DNA of 64,000 nucleotides from Macrostomum hystrix. Taxonomy: Eukaryota > Platyhelminthes > Macrostomidae. A program made the translations under genes and the position numbers. This document shows, in pieces, positions 44,318-56,208 of this stretch. Position 1 is the first letter of the stretch; every line of letters begins with the position of its first letter. The stretch covers positions 9,673,001-9,737,000 of the forward strand of contig CATNEN010000007.1 of the NCBI GenBank assembly GCA_950097015.1. Direction: 5' to 3'. The notes beneath the pieces are model-generated. The model did not search any database. It was not told where the DNA came from and was given only the letters and a program-made list of their open reading frames with translations.

Positions 44318-44895
44318 AAGTAGAGAGAGATGAGATGCGAGAGTCTCGGGGAGAGAGATGAGATGCAAGAGTCTCAGGGAGAGATGAGATACGAGAGTCT
44401 CAGGGAGAGATGAGATACGAGAGTCTCAAGGGAGAGATGAGATGCGAGAGTCTCGGGGAGAGAGGAGATATGAGAGTCTCAGGGGGAGATTAGATGCGAG
44501 AGTCTCAGGGAGAGATGAGATGCGAGAGTCTCAGGGAGAGAGATGAGATGCGAGAGTCTCAGAGAGAGATGAGATGCAAGAGTCTCAGGGAGAGAGGAGA
44601 TATGAGAGTCTCAGGGGGAGATTAGATGCGAGAGTCTCAGGGAGAGATGAGATGCGAGAGTCTCGGAGAGAGAGATGAGATGCGAGAGTCTCGGGGAGAG
44701 AGATGAGATGCGAGAGTCTCAGGGAGAGATGAGATGCGAGAGTCTCAGGGAGAGATGAGATGCGAGAGTCTCAACGGAGAGATGAGATGCGAGAGTCTCA
44801 GGGAGAGATGAGATGCAAGAGTCTCAGGGAGAGATGAGATGCGAGAGTCTCAGGGAGAGATGAGATGCGAGAGTCTCAGGGAGAGAGGAGATAGG
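44318..44895. repeat. 25-bp minisatellite, about 23 copies
   Basis: The unit contains GAGATGAGATGCGAGAGTCT followed by CAGGGA. Variants include GAGGAGATATGAGAG and TCTCGGGGAGAGA. Confidence 0.93.
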
Positions 44896-45305
44896 AGAGT
44901 GTCAGGCAGACACTCAGGGAGAGAATAGATTGAAGAGGGATGCAGCCAGCAGAGCACACATAGAGCACACGCGGAGAAAACTTTTGTGCTCGAATCCGGA
45001 GGCAGAAAGTGGAGCGAATTCTGCGGAAAGCCTGTGCTCGGCTAGTCGGCATTCGCACAGGCGGAAGCCGCCGCATCCGCAGTGACTCACGCAGCTGTAG
45101 AGGCCGCTGGGAGGGACCCGGCCAGCCAGAGTAGAATTACTCTAATGAAATTGAGGCTGAGCTGATGGAGAAGTAAGCTGAGCCAGAGTGGAGAGTAGAT
45201 TAAATGGCTTCTGCTGACAAGTTAAATGAGTTAATGACATTTTGTTTTGACCTCACCACTGACCCATCGCCCACCGCTTTCACCTGTTTTTTTCGGTTCG
45301 CGAAG

Positions 45306-48300
45306 CCATCCTGGCGTCCCGTCGGCACGGAGTCCAAGCTGCGACCGAAGTGACCGCCGAGGCTGGCGACTTTGCCCTGCTCCCCTGCCTTGTCACCAGG
45401 CCAAGCAAAGCCGACGTGAGTCTTTTGGAAGGCCTTCTTCGCTTCTGGGTTCAGAGTTCTGTAAATGTGTGCTTGTGTGAGTGAATGTGTGCAGCTGTTA
45501 GTCCCATGTCTGTTAGTCCCGTGTCTGTTAGTCTCGTGTCTGTTAGTCCCGTGTCTGTTAGTCCCGTGTCTGTTAGTCCCGAGTCTGTTAGTCCCGTGTC
45601 TGGTAGTCCCGTGTCTGGTAGTCCCGTGTCTGTTAGTCCCATGTCTGTTAGTCCCGTGTCTCTGAGTCCCGTGTCTCTGAGTCCCGTGTCTCTGAATCCC
45701 GTGTCTCTGAATCCCGTGTCCCTGAGTCCCGTGTCTCTGAATCCCGTGTCCCAGAGTCGAATGAGCTTCCGATGCTTTGGGAGCTAGTGGGACAAATAGA
45801 AGCAGAAAAAAATAAAAGTAGAGACAAAGATGCTGCCTCTGCTTGCTCTTAGCAGTTCTGCTTGCCCTGCGTGACGGGCTGGTGCTTCTGTTTCCTGCCA
45901 ATGCCAGATTTCTACCACAGAAATTCATTTCTACTCATCTTTTCCCAGCCGCCCGTGCGGTGCCAAAAAAACTTCACAGCAATGCCGATTGGCACATTGT
46001 TGAGACAGGCTGACTGAGAAATTCTCTTTGACGGAGCAGCTGGACCTGGGAGCAGCCGGCTGAGCCAAACTTCTTTAGAAGGAAAATTCACAGATTTGGA
46101 TAAATTCTATGTATGGGATAAAAAAGTTGTCTTTAGGACAGAAATGAATATTTTAATTGCTCTGCTTAATCTGAATCTCACATCAAAGAGTGGCGCAAGT
46201 TGAAATTGACGCAAAACAGTCAAGTCACGTGTCCAGCTGGATGTGAGCTGGATGCGGCGTCTGTGGACATATTAACCCAGTTGAATGTGAGTCTGTAGAG
46301 TCTGTGGGTGCTTGAGCACAGTTGAATGTGAGTCTGTAGTGTCTGTGGGTGCTTGAGCACAGTTGAATGTGAGTCTGTAGTGTCTGTGGGTGCTTGACCA
46401 CAGTCGAATGTGAGTCTGCGGTCTCGGTAGCAGCCCTAGCTCGATACATTATGTTTGCCGTGTGGTGGGAGCCAGACAGCTCTAGACTGCAGCGGCAAGT
46501 GACACTGCCGGAATATTTGGCAGGCTAAATTGTAATGGGAAAATGAAACCCAATCCTCAGAAGCGGCAGGGCCCGCGCCACGCATGCCGGTCGGCCGTGG
46601 AGGCTCAGGCCGCAAACCCCCAGCCACGCTGAGATCCGGTTTCAAGTGGGGAAGCTTTCCAAGGGGAAAAGTTGGGGCCTGGCCTTTCATCTGGCGGGCT
46701 GAGCGGTGATCTCCCGTTTGTCCTTTTAGCACTCCTTTGATGTCGAATGTAGTTATTTAGTTTTGTTCTCACAGACGGGCGGCAGGCAGAGGCGAGTAGA
46801 CATGATAGACGAGCTCAGACTGTGAGCAGTGTAGGGGTTGGCGCAGTCAGTCAGGAAATATCACTCGGCCCGCCAATGTCACTTGACAGCGTGTCCGCGG
46901 GGTCAGTGCCAGGCGCAGATTGCCGGGGGAACAAATGAAGCCGCACAATCAGCCCGCATCCCAATAGGATGTGAATTAGATTGACAAGGCTGACGCCTGT
47001 GATTGATTGCCAAGTCCTGGCCGCGCTGACCGCGCCAGATCCAGCTGCGAACTCAGAGGAGTAAGTCGAGAACGAGTAGTCGGGTGGATGCGAGAATGGC
47101 GAATAGCGGAAATGAAAGAGAAGTGGGGTGGCTGCAGCAGTGAAGAGGGCGGTGAAGGGAGTGAGGTGGCTGCAGCAGTGAAGAGGGCGGTGAAGGGAGT
47201 GAGGTGGCTGCAGCAGTGAAGAGGGCAGTGAAGGGAGTGAGGTGGCTGCAGGAGTGAAGTGAGCGGTAAAGGGAGTGATGTGGCTGCAGGAGGGAAGAGA
47301 GCGGTGAAGGCAGTGAGGTAGGTGCAGCTGTGAGAATTGGTGGCTGAAGGGCACTTGGGTGGGTGGCAGTGGTTCGCTATTCGCCGGTTTACGCAAGACT
47401 TGTTCTCAACCAGGAGGACACCCTGGCCTGGTTCGGCCCGAGCTCACCCGACTTCCCGCTGACAGTCGGCGGTCGAGCGTTCACGGCAGATCCGCGATTC
47501 GGCGTTGAGACGCGCCAGCTGGGCCACGTCCAGGAGTTCAGCCTGAGCGTCAGCTTCGTCAGGAAGAGCGACTCAGGACTTTACCGGTGTCAATTCGGCA
47601 GCCCTCCGAAAAGGCAGGAGGTCCGTCTGTCCGTGAGAGGTGAGTGGCGGTATTGATGGTATTGAATAAAGGCTTAATTAACGATAAAAATAGGGAGCTG
47701 ACTGTCTGTTGTGTGTCTGTAGTGCAGGTAGGCTGGAGTGAGGTGGGTGTCTGGATTAGGGTGCAAGGAAGCTGGAGTGAGGTGGGTGTTTGGAGTCTGG
47801 GTGCAGAGAGGCTGGAGTGAGGTGGTTGTCTGGATTATGGTGCAAGGAAGCTGGAGTGAGGTGGGTGTCTGGAGTCACGGGTGCAGAGAGGCTGGAGTGA
47901 GGTGGGTGTCTGGAGTCACGGGTGCAGGCAAAGTTCGAAGTGCATAATGAAAACGTCATTCATATGGTTTCTATATATTCGTACTTTTAGATTATCCAGT
48001 AGAGTGGGTCGAACTCTGCTGCACCAGTAGCAACTGAATGTATTTCAGTTTTTTATTGCAATCATAATGAGTCAGCCCAGAAAAGTAATTATGAATCAGG
48101 GTGATTTCCTGTAAAGATAAATTTCGCTTCGAGTCAGGAGAAGAATATGGGCGTGTTGAACAATGCTCAGCCTGAGCTGAATGCACTGCTTTACCTGCAT
48201 GAATGAACTCAGTTTGAGGGGCGGGGGCTCGCACAGGCCTTGCTAATGACACTGGGCCGGGGATCATTAGTTAGGGCGACTCGGGCCGGCTGATGGAGAT

Positions 48301-51300
48301 GGGCAGCCCAGGGCTGGGCGTGATGAATCCCAGCTCGAGCCCCCAGCCCCAGGTTGTAGATCCCCCCGGGGGAGCACAACTGCTCACTCTCAGACAGGGC
48401 GCGGCAGCTGTGAGATAGCAGCAGCAGCAAGTTTCTAATAAGTACAGTTGTAACGCATTGAGCACTGCAGACTCAGACTCCAAGGCCACTCTTTGCATTC
48501 CAGGCGATCCGGCCCTGGTGGAGCACGACTCAGGAAGTGAGCACCGCCCCGCTGTTTGCCCTGGCTGGGCCATTATTGGAAAAGTGCTTTTACTCAGCCA
48601 GGCGCTGCTGTTGGCACCTGGCAAAGTGACAAGTTCAAGTCTTTTGTGCATTTTGGAGGCCATCGGATTCGCATTGTCCAATTGGAGTGCCTCCTTCTGC
48701 TACAAGCAGCGCACTGTAGTTCTCAGCTCAAACACAGATTTCTTGTCTTTTAGCACCCTTCAGTTGAGGGATATTTCATTTCAGATCCTAATTTAGGATT
48801 GACAATTGAAAATGCCGATTGGCGGCTCGCTGCGTCTTTTATCCCCCCCCCCCAGGTGGAGCTGACTGGCTCTGGCCGAGGAGGCAAAGCATTCCATCAC
48901 CACCAGCTTCACGCCAAGCTGCTGCCAGCGGCCCTCACTCTCAATTTCCGGAATGTCCCCCCTTCGGTCTCTCCTGCTGATGAGGGGCTTGAGAGCCTGA
49001 AAATTCGTGTGTGTGTGTGTTGCACCTGTCCCCACTCTGTCAGTTGCCGCCCAGCAACCAAGACGGACAAACGGAACGGAGGTGTCGAACAGAGAGAGGC
49101 GGCTGGCTCACTTCATTATCTGGCGGAAGGGGAAATGTGCGCCTGTGCAGCTGCTGCGAGTATGGGCGAGCCGTCCAGCGAAAAATCCCCATAAAACGAA
49201 TTGCGGAATCCCTATTCTCAAGTCCCCATCGCCCAATCCCTACTAGCCCAATCCCACATCCCAATGTCCATCGCTGAATTCCTATCATCGAATTCCAAAT
49301 CTCCGAATCCAGATTTCCGAATCCCAAAAATGCCAGAATTCCCCTTGAAGCCCTCGAATTGAAATTCCCGCCGATATTTCTTGGGAAGACTTAGGAAAGT
49401 TCCTCAGCCAGTCCTCTTCCGTCTCTTCCTCGAATGTCCCAGTAAAATAATACAAGGAAATTAACCGGAGAACAGCTCAAGCCGGTAAGCAAGCAATCTA
49501 TTTTTATCTCGGCAATGCATAAAAGTGCATTGCGTCTAGTGCAGCAACCCTGCCGCTTGGCGGCCCCAAACAGCGGAGAGTCGCCAGACATCTCAAGGAC
49601 GTTTGCAGCGCGGCGACTCCGCGTCCCCGAGGTCGCTCAAGGGAGCTGTAAAACTGCTGGAGCCTCGACTTCAGAGCGCGTCTTCGACTTTTCCTCATCA
49701 GTTATTAATGAGGCCGGATTTGCTCAGCAACTCTGATGCTGCTCCGCGACTCTATAGGAAAAAATGAAATTCCTTCCCGGTCGCCGAATAAACCGTTCGA
49801 ACCATGGACCTCAGAGAGGTGCAGTTCTGAAGGGAACTGATGCGACGAACGGAGACCCTGAAGCGGGGACTGGAAACTCGAATGGGTGAATATTATCTTC
49901 AAACACATCTCTGGTCTCACGCGGGCTATTTCGCTTCGGTTTTCAGTCAGCACGGCTCTGCCGGAGCTGGTTCGCCTCGGCGACACGGCCAGCCTTCAGT
50001 GCAGCACCCCGTTGGGCCTGCGCGAGGACGCCGACCTCAACTGGGAGCGGACAGGCCGGCTGTGGACCGTCGGAGAGGCCGACCGGATCAGCCGGTCGAA
50101 GCAGATCAGCACTGAGGGCCAGCGGGTGCGCCTCACCACCTGGCTGACCATCCGTTATGCCACACTCGGCGATGCCGGCGAGTTCAAATGCGTGCGAAGC
50201 GTGCTGGGGCCCGGCGGATACGAGCGGCGAGAGACGGCGACCGTGCAGCTGAAGGGTGAGGGGCTACGCTGAAGGGTGAGGGGCTGAGCTGAAGGGTGAG
50301 GGGCTAAGCTGCTGAAGGGTAAGGGGCTGAGCTGATGGATGAGGGGCTGAGCTGAAGGCTGAGGGGCTAAGCTGCTGAAGGGTAAGGGGCTGAGCTGAAG
50401 GGTAAGGGGCTGAGCTGAAGGGTGAGGGGCTGAGCTGCTGGAGGGTGAGGGGCTGAGCTGAAGGGTGAGGGGCTGAGCTGCTGGAGGGTGAGGGGCTGAG
50501 CTGAAGGGTGAGGGGCTAAGCTGAAGGCTGAGGGGCTAAGCTGCTGAAGGGTAAGGGGCTGAGCTGAAGGGTGAGGGGCTGAGCTGCTGGAGGGTGAGGG
50601 GCTGAGCTGAAGGGTGAGGGGCTGAGCTGCTGGAGGGTGAGGGGCTGAGCTGAAGGGTGAGGGGCTAAGCTGAAGGCTGAGGGGCTGAGCTGAAGGGTGA
50701 GGGGCTGAGCTGCTGGAGGGTGAGGGGCTGAGCTGAAGGGTGAGGGGCTGAGCTGCTGGAGGGTGAGGGGCTGAGCTGAAGGGTGAGGGGCTGAGCTGCT
50801 GGAGGGTGAGTGGCTGAGCTGAAGGGTGAGGGGCTGAGCTGCTGGAGGGTGAGGGGCTGAGCTGAAGGGTGAGGGGCTAAGCTGAAGGCTGAGGGGCTGA
50901 GCTGAAGGGTGAGGGGCTGAGCTGCTGGAGGGTGAGGGGCTGAGCTGAAGGGTGAGGGGCTGAGCTGCTGGAGGGTGAGGGGCTGAGCTGAAGGCTGAGG
51001 GGCTAAGCTGAAGGCTGAGGGGCTAAGCTGCTGAAGGGTAAGGGGCTGAGCTGAAGGATGAGGGGCTGAGCTGAAGGGTGAGGGGCTGAGCGGAAGGGTG
51101 AGGGGCTGAGCGGAAGGGTGAAGTGGCTGAACTCCTTTGGCAGAGTTACAAAGCACCTAGGCTGCACTCCACAGTTCGCCTGAGCCGCAGCCAGTACCTG
51201 AGGCTCCAGGTTACAACTCGCGCCCCAGCCGCTGCGGTACCGGCGACGCTGGCGCCTCCCCCTGAGCTGCCGGCCAAGGGCAAGTATCGCTCGCAGGCGC

Positions 51301-51575
51301 CAGGACTTCAAAGCGACGGTGAGTCATTTGAAGATTCGAAATAGTTTTGACATGCTTTATTTAGCTTGGACTGCGCCCATCATCCGGCAGGGGCGACAGG
51401 CCAGACGGTGGAGAAGTATCGGCTTCATCGCGGCCAGGACGACCAGACGAGGCAGCAGCAGCAGCACCAGCAGCAGCTGGTGAGGCCCGGCGCGAACTCC
51501 AGGGCTTCCGCAGTCCGACCCGGGGCGGCGGTGTTGGCTTTGGCTTTGGCAGCTCGATGGCTGAGGACTCTCTGA
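45306..51575 (+). CDS. Two-Ig cell-surface protein, probably GPI-anchored (5' exon not found)
   Basis: Five exons: 45306-45415, 47414-47639, 49947-50255, 51175-51318 and 51391-51575, joined in phases 0, 1, 1 and 1. Ig 1 (V-type) spans exons 1-2: EVTAEAGDFALLPC, TLAWFGPSSPDFPLTVGG, ADPRFGVE and SDSGLYRCQF. Ig 2 is exon 3: ELVRLGDTASLQC, LNWERTG, and GDAGEFKCVRS. A Pro/Ala- and Gln-rich linker leads to a C-terminal hydrophobic tail, PGAAVLALALAARW, after small residues (NSRASA), which looks like a GPI-attachment signal. Two Ig domains plus a GPI tail recall Dpr, DIP or IgLON adhesion proteins of neurons. The leader exon must lie upstream of 45306. The acceptor at 47414 could be 47417. Confidence 0.8.
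45496..45760. repeat. 15-bp minisatellite
   Basis: About 18 units of TGTTAGTCCCGTGTC. The later units change to TCTGAGTCCCGTGTC and TCTGAATCCCGTGTC. Confidence 0.93.
46268..46425. repeat. 41-bp minisatellite, about 4 copies
   Basis: The unit contains GTTGAATGTGAGTCTGTAGT and GTCTGTGGGTGCTTGAGCAC, with few substitutions between copies. Confidence 0.9.
47130..47330. repeat. 38-bp minisatellite, about 5 copies
   Basis: The unit contains GGCGGTGAAGGGAGTGAGGT and GGCTGCAGCAGTGAAGA. It lies just before the second exon of the two-Ig gene. Confidence 0.88.
47725..47935. repeat. About 40-bp minisatellite in intron 2 of the two-Ig gene
   Basis: Five units contain GGCTGGAGTGAGGTGGGTGT and TCTGG followed by variable AGTCACGGGTGCAGAGA or ATTATGGTGCAAGGAA. 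Confidence 0.88.
47936..49946. other. Remainder of intron 2 of the two-Ig gene
   Basis: No exon is supported in this 2-kb stretch. It has a run of C at 48844-48853 and a short GT run at about 49007-49019. Confidence 0.5.
50250..51125. repeat. 20/23-bp minisatellite derived from the splice donor of Ig exon 3
   Basis: The array starts inside the exon-intron junction CAGCTGAAG/GGTGAGGGGC at 50246-50262 and repeats CTGAAGGGTGAGGGGCTGAG (20 bp) alternating with a 23-bp form containing CTGCTGGAGGGTGAG. About 40 units are present. Almost every one contains GGGTGAG, a near-perfect donor consensus. Confidence 0.95.
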
Positions 51576-53300
51576 CTGACTCGGAGCTGTTGAAGTGCTG
51601 TTGTTGCGCTCCTGGACTGAAAATAGCGCTCTTTTCTGTTTCATTTCTGGCGCGAATTCAAACCTGAAGCTCGGGACTGCGGACTAAAAAGAGCGGAGCA
51701 TAAATAATTAGTCTAATTGTTAAGTCTTTGAAGTGCGGCTCAGGTGGCAAAAGTACATCCCTGGGGCCATCGTGTGCCTCCAAATGCTGCTGCAGCCACT
51801 CCCAAAGTTAATTAAAAATTTGACCATGGAGCAGCCGAGTTCAAAAGACAAAGATCCAATGAGGCTGGAATGGGGGGCGACCTGCTTGCATGGCTTCTCT
51901 TTGCTTTTTCTCATAGTGTTGTTTTTCGCTGTCGGATATTTCGCCTGAGTTTCTGACTTGTGTCTGCCACTTTTATAACCTCTCGCATACTCGCTATGGC
52001 CTGCTTATCCATGTCTCATTCGTTGTTTGTTGTACAACGAATGGACAAAATGTGTTGTTCATTTATTCTCAACTAGCCTTTACAGTACAAAGACCGCATG
52101 GCTATTTCAAATGCCCACATTTTTTCTGTATCTCCCAAAATAATGATGAAATAGCTAATTATTCAATTATTGAACCAATATGGATTCGCCAAATAGGTTT
52201 ATTCAGAGCAATGTTACTCAGAGCAAGAGTCCTTGTCACCGGGGTCTTCTACAAGAATCGCAGAATATTTCGTCGATGCTGATGTCGGACGGCTTTAAAA
52301 GCTGGTTCATCGTAAATGGCAGAAAACTTTGGTGGACTTTCACGAAAGCTGGTCATTCGGTTTGGGAGCTATCGTGAAGTAGGCAGCGGGTATTCGTGAA
52401 GTAGGCAGCGGGTATTCGTGAAGTAGGCAGCGGGTATTCGTGAAGTAGGCAGCGGGTATTCGTGAAGTAGGCAGCGGGTATTCGATTCACCCCGTGACAT
52501 TTCCCCAAGGGTAAAAATGGCATGGTCTTTCTGCTGTTCATGAGCAGTGATTTACTGAGCGACCTGTTGAACGGACATTGTTCAATGACGCTTTAATTTG
52601 CTGCCATTCGCTCGCTTCAATCATTCTCAATCGCGATCAGCTGATCAAGGCCAACTCTGCGCTCATTTTGCACAAGATTCGCAAAGTTTTGAGCACGACC
52701 TCATAAAGAATGTGGGTCAATTGTGCTTTGAGCTGTGTGAACAAGAACGTTTAAGCAGACCATTACGAATGCGTTCAAGCTACTTATTGCTTAGCGTCTG
52801 TTTGGCGTTTTCAATGAACTTATGAATTTCAACTTGAGAAAGTTTGACAAGTTTTGAGTCTATCAAAAATGAAGTCATTATGCTGCTTCGAGTTTTCCCA
52901 CTGTCGACTGTCATGGAGTCACCATGGAGACGCCATTTTATTTGTACAAATACATGGCCGTAGGATGCTTGCGTTGCACTAGCCCTAGAGATCTCCATTG
53001 AATGCTTTTGCATTTCCCATGCTTATACTGAACAGGGCTTAACAATCTTGCCAAAAAATGTCAGGAGATCGGAGGTCAGGCCGGCTGACTGGCAGGTGAC
53101 AAGCATCTTGTCTACTAATTAAGAAATGCTTGGAATAGCTTCCATTTCTCACAGCTAATAATGCAGTACGCAAATACAAATATCTGCAATGTAGATAAAA
53201 CATAATAATTCAGATGTGCTGGCTTATGCGCCAAAGAAAACTTATGTCAGAACTAATTAAAAAGCAGTGTTCGGCAGGCCGGGTGGCAGCACTGGCAGGC
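51576..53300. other. Intergenic DNA; 22-bp array at 52373-52482
   Basis: After the two-Ig gene there is no recognised gene. Five copies of a 22-bp unit (CGTGAAGTAGGCAGCGGGTA start) lie at 52373-52482. A TTTATT at 52937-52942 could serve as the minus-strand polyA signal (AATAAA) of the gene ending at 53301. Confidence 0.6.
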
Positions 53301-53995
53301 CTACTTGCCTGCGTAGGAGGGCACGTCCCGAACCAGGACGGAATCTAACAGGATCAGCGCCCGCTGAATTAGCCGACTCTCGCGCGGGTAAAAGAACTGC
53401 GCTCCCAGAATCTCATTCTGCAGCTGGCCGTAGGACGCGTCGGCATCAGCAAACCGCAGGCAGGCCTTCCAGAACCGCTGACCTACCCCGCCGGCACCGA
53501 TGTCGAGTACAGCCGTCCGCAGGCAGCACAGAAGAGCTCCGGGCTCCGGACCGGCGCACTGCCGACTCAGGCGGTGCAGAAGCCGGATGCCGCGCAGGGA
53601 GTCGGCGCTGCAAGCGCCCCCCGTGTCTTGACTGTCCCGTACGGCCAGCATGAGATTGGCGAGCTGCTTGGACTGCTCAGTCTCCTGGCTGGAAGCTGGA
53701 CTGTCCGAACTGAACATTGCGAGTAGATTGGAAATCCCATTTGCACTAAATTTGATGTACAAAAAAGTAAAACACTTCTTGAATCATATTCGTTGGAAAC
53801 CTTAATTACCTGAGATCGTCGCGTAGCTGAGCACTGGAATTCAAAACTCGGCAGATTCTTCTTAGCAACAACCGCCCCTGGACATAGAGAAGGCTTTGTC
53901 CATTATCTAGATCGTCCACAAAGCCCAGCGGTATGCTGTCATCGTTCATACTACTCGACATCGCAATGTGGTGAATCGCGATTGCAGTGCGCTGC
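53301..53995 (-). CDS. Unrecognised helical protein, last two exons
   Basis: Read on the minus strand, an exon at 53995-53810 joins in phase 2 to a terminal exon at 53745-53301 (donor CTCAG/GTAATT, acceptor ATTTAG). The joined product is about 210 residues, Leu-rich and likely all-helical: SLLYVQGRLLLRRICRVLNS, KQLANLMLAVRDSQD, LRGIRLLHRLSRQC, and RLIQRALILLDSVLVRDVPS near the end. The upstream end of the first exon has an acceptor (TATTATTAG) and an open frame, so more exons exist at higher coordinates that I could not identify. The helical-repeat look suggests an ARM/HEAT-like scaffold, but no family is recognised. Confidence 0.7.
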
Positions 53996-54456
53996 CTAAT
54001 AATAGAAACTCATTTGACTATTTTATTTTTTCAATGACGTGTTGCGCCTTCTATATAGGCCCATAGAATGTTAAAATGCACGAGCAAAATTATTAGAATT
54101 TCAGCTGAATGTGCACTTGCGATGTACATTTAAACCACTTTCTTGAAGGTTATTGACATATATATTTATTTTTGCGGGATTTAAGAAACCACTTTCCCGG
54201 ATATATTCCGGGCTTGTTGCAAGTTTAACTGGCAAACAGCTTTTGCCATAGACAACAATCAAACAATCAAACAGACATGTTAAAGAGCGCTGAAACAGTT
54301 TTAACAAAGTACATAGCATACTTCAAGTAAAGACTTTCTTCATAGAGTTAATGCCAGTGTAATAAATTTACCCCAATTAATTGTTGATGGTTACATTACA
54401 GTCCTTGAAGTTGAAATTGATCACCTGGCCTCGGCCCGTACGCTGAACGACAGTCT

Positions 54457-55000
54457 CTAGACTTTTTCCATCCAAAATAGCACTGCATTTTTCGATTTGG
54501 ACATAGACGTTCGTTTGTAGCATCGCAGTGCAGTTAGACTTGGATGTCCTGTTCTCTCCATGATGAGCTGTTCATCCACGTTTGCCTGGTACAAACGGGT
54601 GGCACATGTTGCACGCAGGCTGTGATTAGTCACTCGTCCAATGATTCCTGCCTCGGTGCACATTTCGTTCATGAATCCGCATAGCTTGTTTTTGCCAATA
54701 GGCTTATTTGCGAACCACTAAACACCGGGCTTGGCCAACGGTTGCAAATAGAAACGGATCGCTCCTGCTGGACGCTTGAGTAAAAACTCTTCAAATAGTC
54801 TCACATGGCACCTAGTTGAATTGGTAGACTCAAAGTGGACAACCACCTTTGGTTTAATTCTTGTGTGACTGGCCAACCCACCAGCGTTGGTCTTTGAAAC
54901 GGTTTCATGGTATACCAAGCAACGTTTCTCGTTTCTAATCTCAATTGACAGTTGGTCAAAGTGGAACAAAATTTTTGTTCCACTCGGAATATTTTAAGCG
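54457..55000 (-). pseudogene. Crypton-type tyrosine recombinase fragment
   Basis: Minus-strand coding remnants show a tyrosine recombinase C-terminal domain: NHSLRATCATRLYQANVDEQ, LIMERTGHPS and ALRCYKR give the H-x-x-R, GH and catalytic Tyr. Upstream in the same frame are KTNAGG, RCHVRLFEEFLLKRPAG and FYLQPLAKPGV. The spacing and sequence fit Crypton/KIAA1958-type recombinases. A TAG at 54718-54720 interrupts the frame between KPGV and WFANKPIGKNKLCG, and no N-terminal part is found, so this copy is inactive. Confidence 0.8.
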
Positions 55001-55451
55001 CAAGGTGAGAAGGCACGTCAATTGAAACAGAAAGCGGAGCCTAAAAGTGACAGCTAGCTAAAACTGTCGGAATCTTTTTATGGTCGACGACTTGTGTCTT
55101 GACTCTCGAGACAAATCTCTTAATACGGCTGAGTCAGAAAAATTTTGAGATTAAAATAAGCGAAACAAAATAAGACAAGAAGCAAATACAGACTTTATTT
55201 GTTTTAAAGACTTGAATTTGACAATTTTGTTTACATCGAATCTAAATTTAAAATTGTTTTGCAATTAGTGAGTGGTCACTAGCGGCACAGTCCTGAACTG
55301 CGCGAATCCCCCATTAGCAAATCTTCAGCTTAAACTGATTAACTGAGCTACAGGGAAAAGCCGAATTGACTGAGCTAAATAGTGAAAACGGCAAAATGCT
55401 CCCAACTTACTGCACTTTTTTTTAAATTGAGTGAACTCAACACGTATATTA

Positions 55452-56208
55452 CCTTTGCCGATCGGTTTTTCTCGACGCTAAGGCCGATGTTAGATGTACA
55501 TCCTTCGGAGTGGGTGGGTGCAAGGCGGGTGGGGATGGAGGGTGGTGTGGTTGATGGAAAATTCTATATAAGTGATGGAATCACTTATAGCAAAATAAGA
55601 GACGCACGCATTTGAAAGGATCGCCTCAAGGTCAAACCTTAGGGGGGTCGGTGGCAGAGCGGTTAACGCGTTTGCCTCTCGCACCACGGTCCTTAAGTTC
55701 GATTCCACGGCGAGGCCACATTTATTTGGGGCGCAGCCGCGGAGAGAAGGCTTGGGGGCTTGTCGTGCAATTTACGCCCTTGAGGGCCAACCTCCAAGGC
55801 ACAGTGAGAGTGTACACTGCCTGACGATGAGAAAGTCAGGGCAGATGTACACACCTGTGTGAACGTATGCCTGCGTACGGTATCTGTGTGCGTGTGTGCT
55901 CAGGAGTCAGCGAAATGGGCAGAATTGCCTCCTCGCTGGCTGCGGGTCTAGTGTCACCAAATTATGTGTCATTGCCCGCAGCCCTCCTGCAATTATTATT
56001 ATTATTAAGGTCAAACCTCCCTATGACTATGACAAATGAAACACTGGCCACGATCATTCCCGATGCTATTCCCGACGTTAGGCTTATTCCTGACGTTTTT
56101 CGTCCGTGGAATTTTCCATCAACCACCCCACCGCCTTGCACCCACCCCACTCCGAAGTATGTACATTTAAAGTCGGCCTTAGCGTCGGGAAAAGCCGATC
56201 GGCAAAAG
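55452..56208. mobile_element. Non-autonomous terminal-inverted-repeat element with nested SINE
   Basis: Inverted arms of about 100-113 bp lie at 55452-55564 and 56108-56208: both contain TTTGCCGATCGG, GACGCTAAGGCCGA, GTACATxCTTCGGAGTGG and GGTTGATGG when read inward. The ends are flanked by TA (55450-55451 and 56209-56210), consistent with a TA target-site duplication. Without the nested SINE the element would be about 380 bp, typical of a MITE. There is no transposase. Confidence 0.8.
55628..56018 (+). mobile_element. tRNA-derived SINE, family A, copy 3, with target-site duplications
   Basis: The body 55640-56006 has box A (TGGCAGAGCGG), box B (AGTTCGATTCC), the family A body and an ATT-repeat tail. 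It is flanked by a perfect 12-bp duplication, AAGGTCAAACCT, at 55628-55639 and 56007-56018. This is the best-preserved family A copy and it is inserted inside the inverted-repeat element. Confidence 0.93.

Larger units (their letters stand above)
45416..47413. other. Intron 1 of the two-Ig gene with three arrays
   Basis: The intron contains a 15-bp array (TGTTAGTCCCGTGTC) at 45496-45760, a 41-bp array (GTTGAATGTGAGTCTGTAGT start) at about 46268-46425 with four copies, and a 38-bp array (GTGAAGAGGGCGGTGAAGGG start) at about 47130-47330. No coding exon is evident inside it. Confidence 0.8.

Noticed and set aside
45451-45928. Repetitive frames on both strands in the 15-bp array
   Set aside because: The 15-bp period keeps frames open; the region is intron of the two-Ig gene.
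50665-51311. Ser/Pro-rich minus-strand frame
   Set aside because: It is the complement of the splice-donor-derived array and last Ig-gene exons. No independent evidence supports it.
55640-55720. Stand-alone tRNA gene
   Set aside because: Boxes A and B are present, but the sequence continues into a 290-bp body shared with other copies and has an ATT tail and target duplication, so it is a SINE head.
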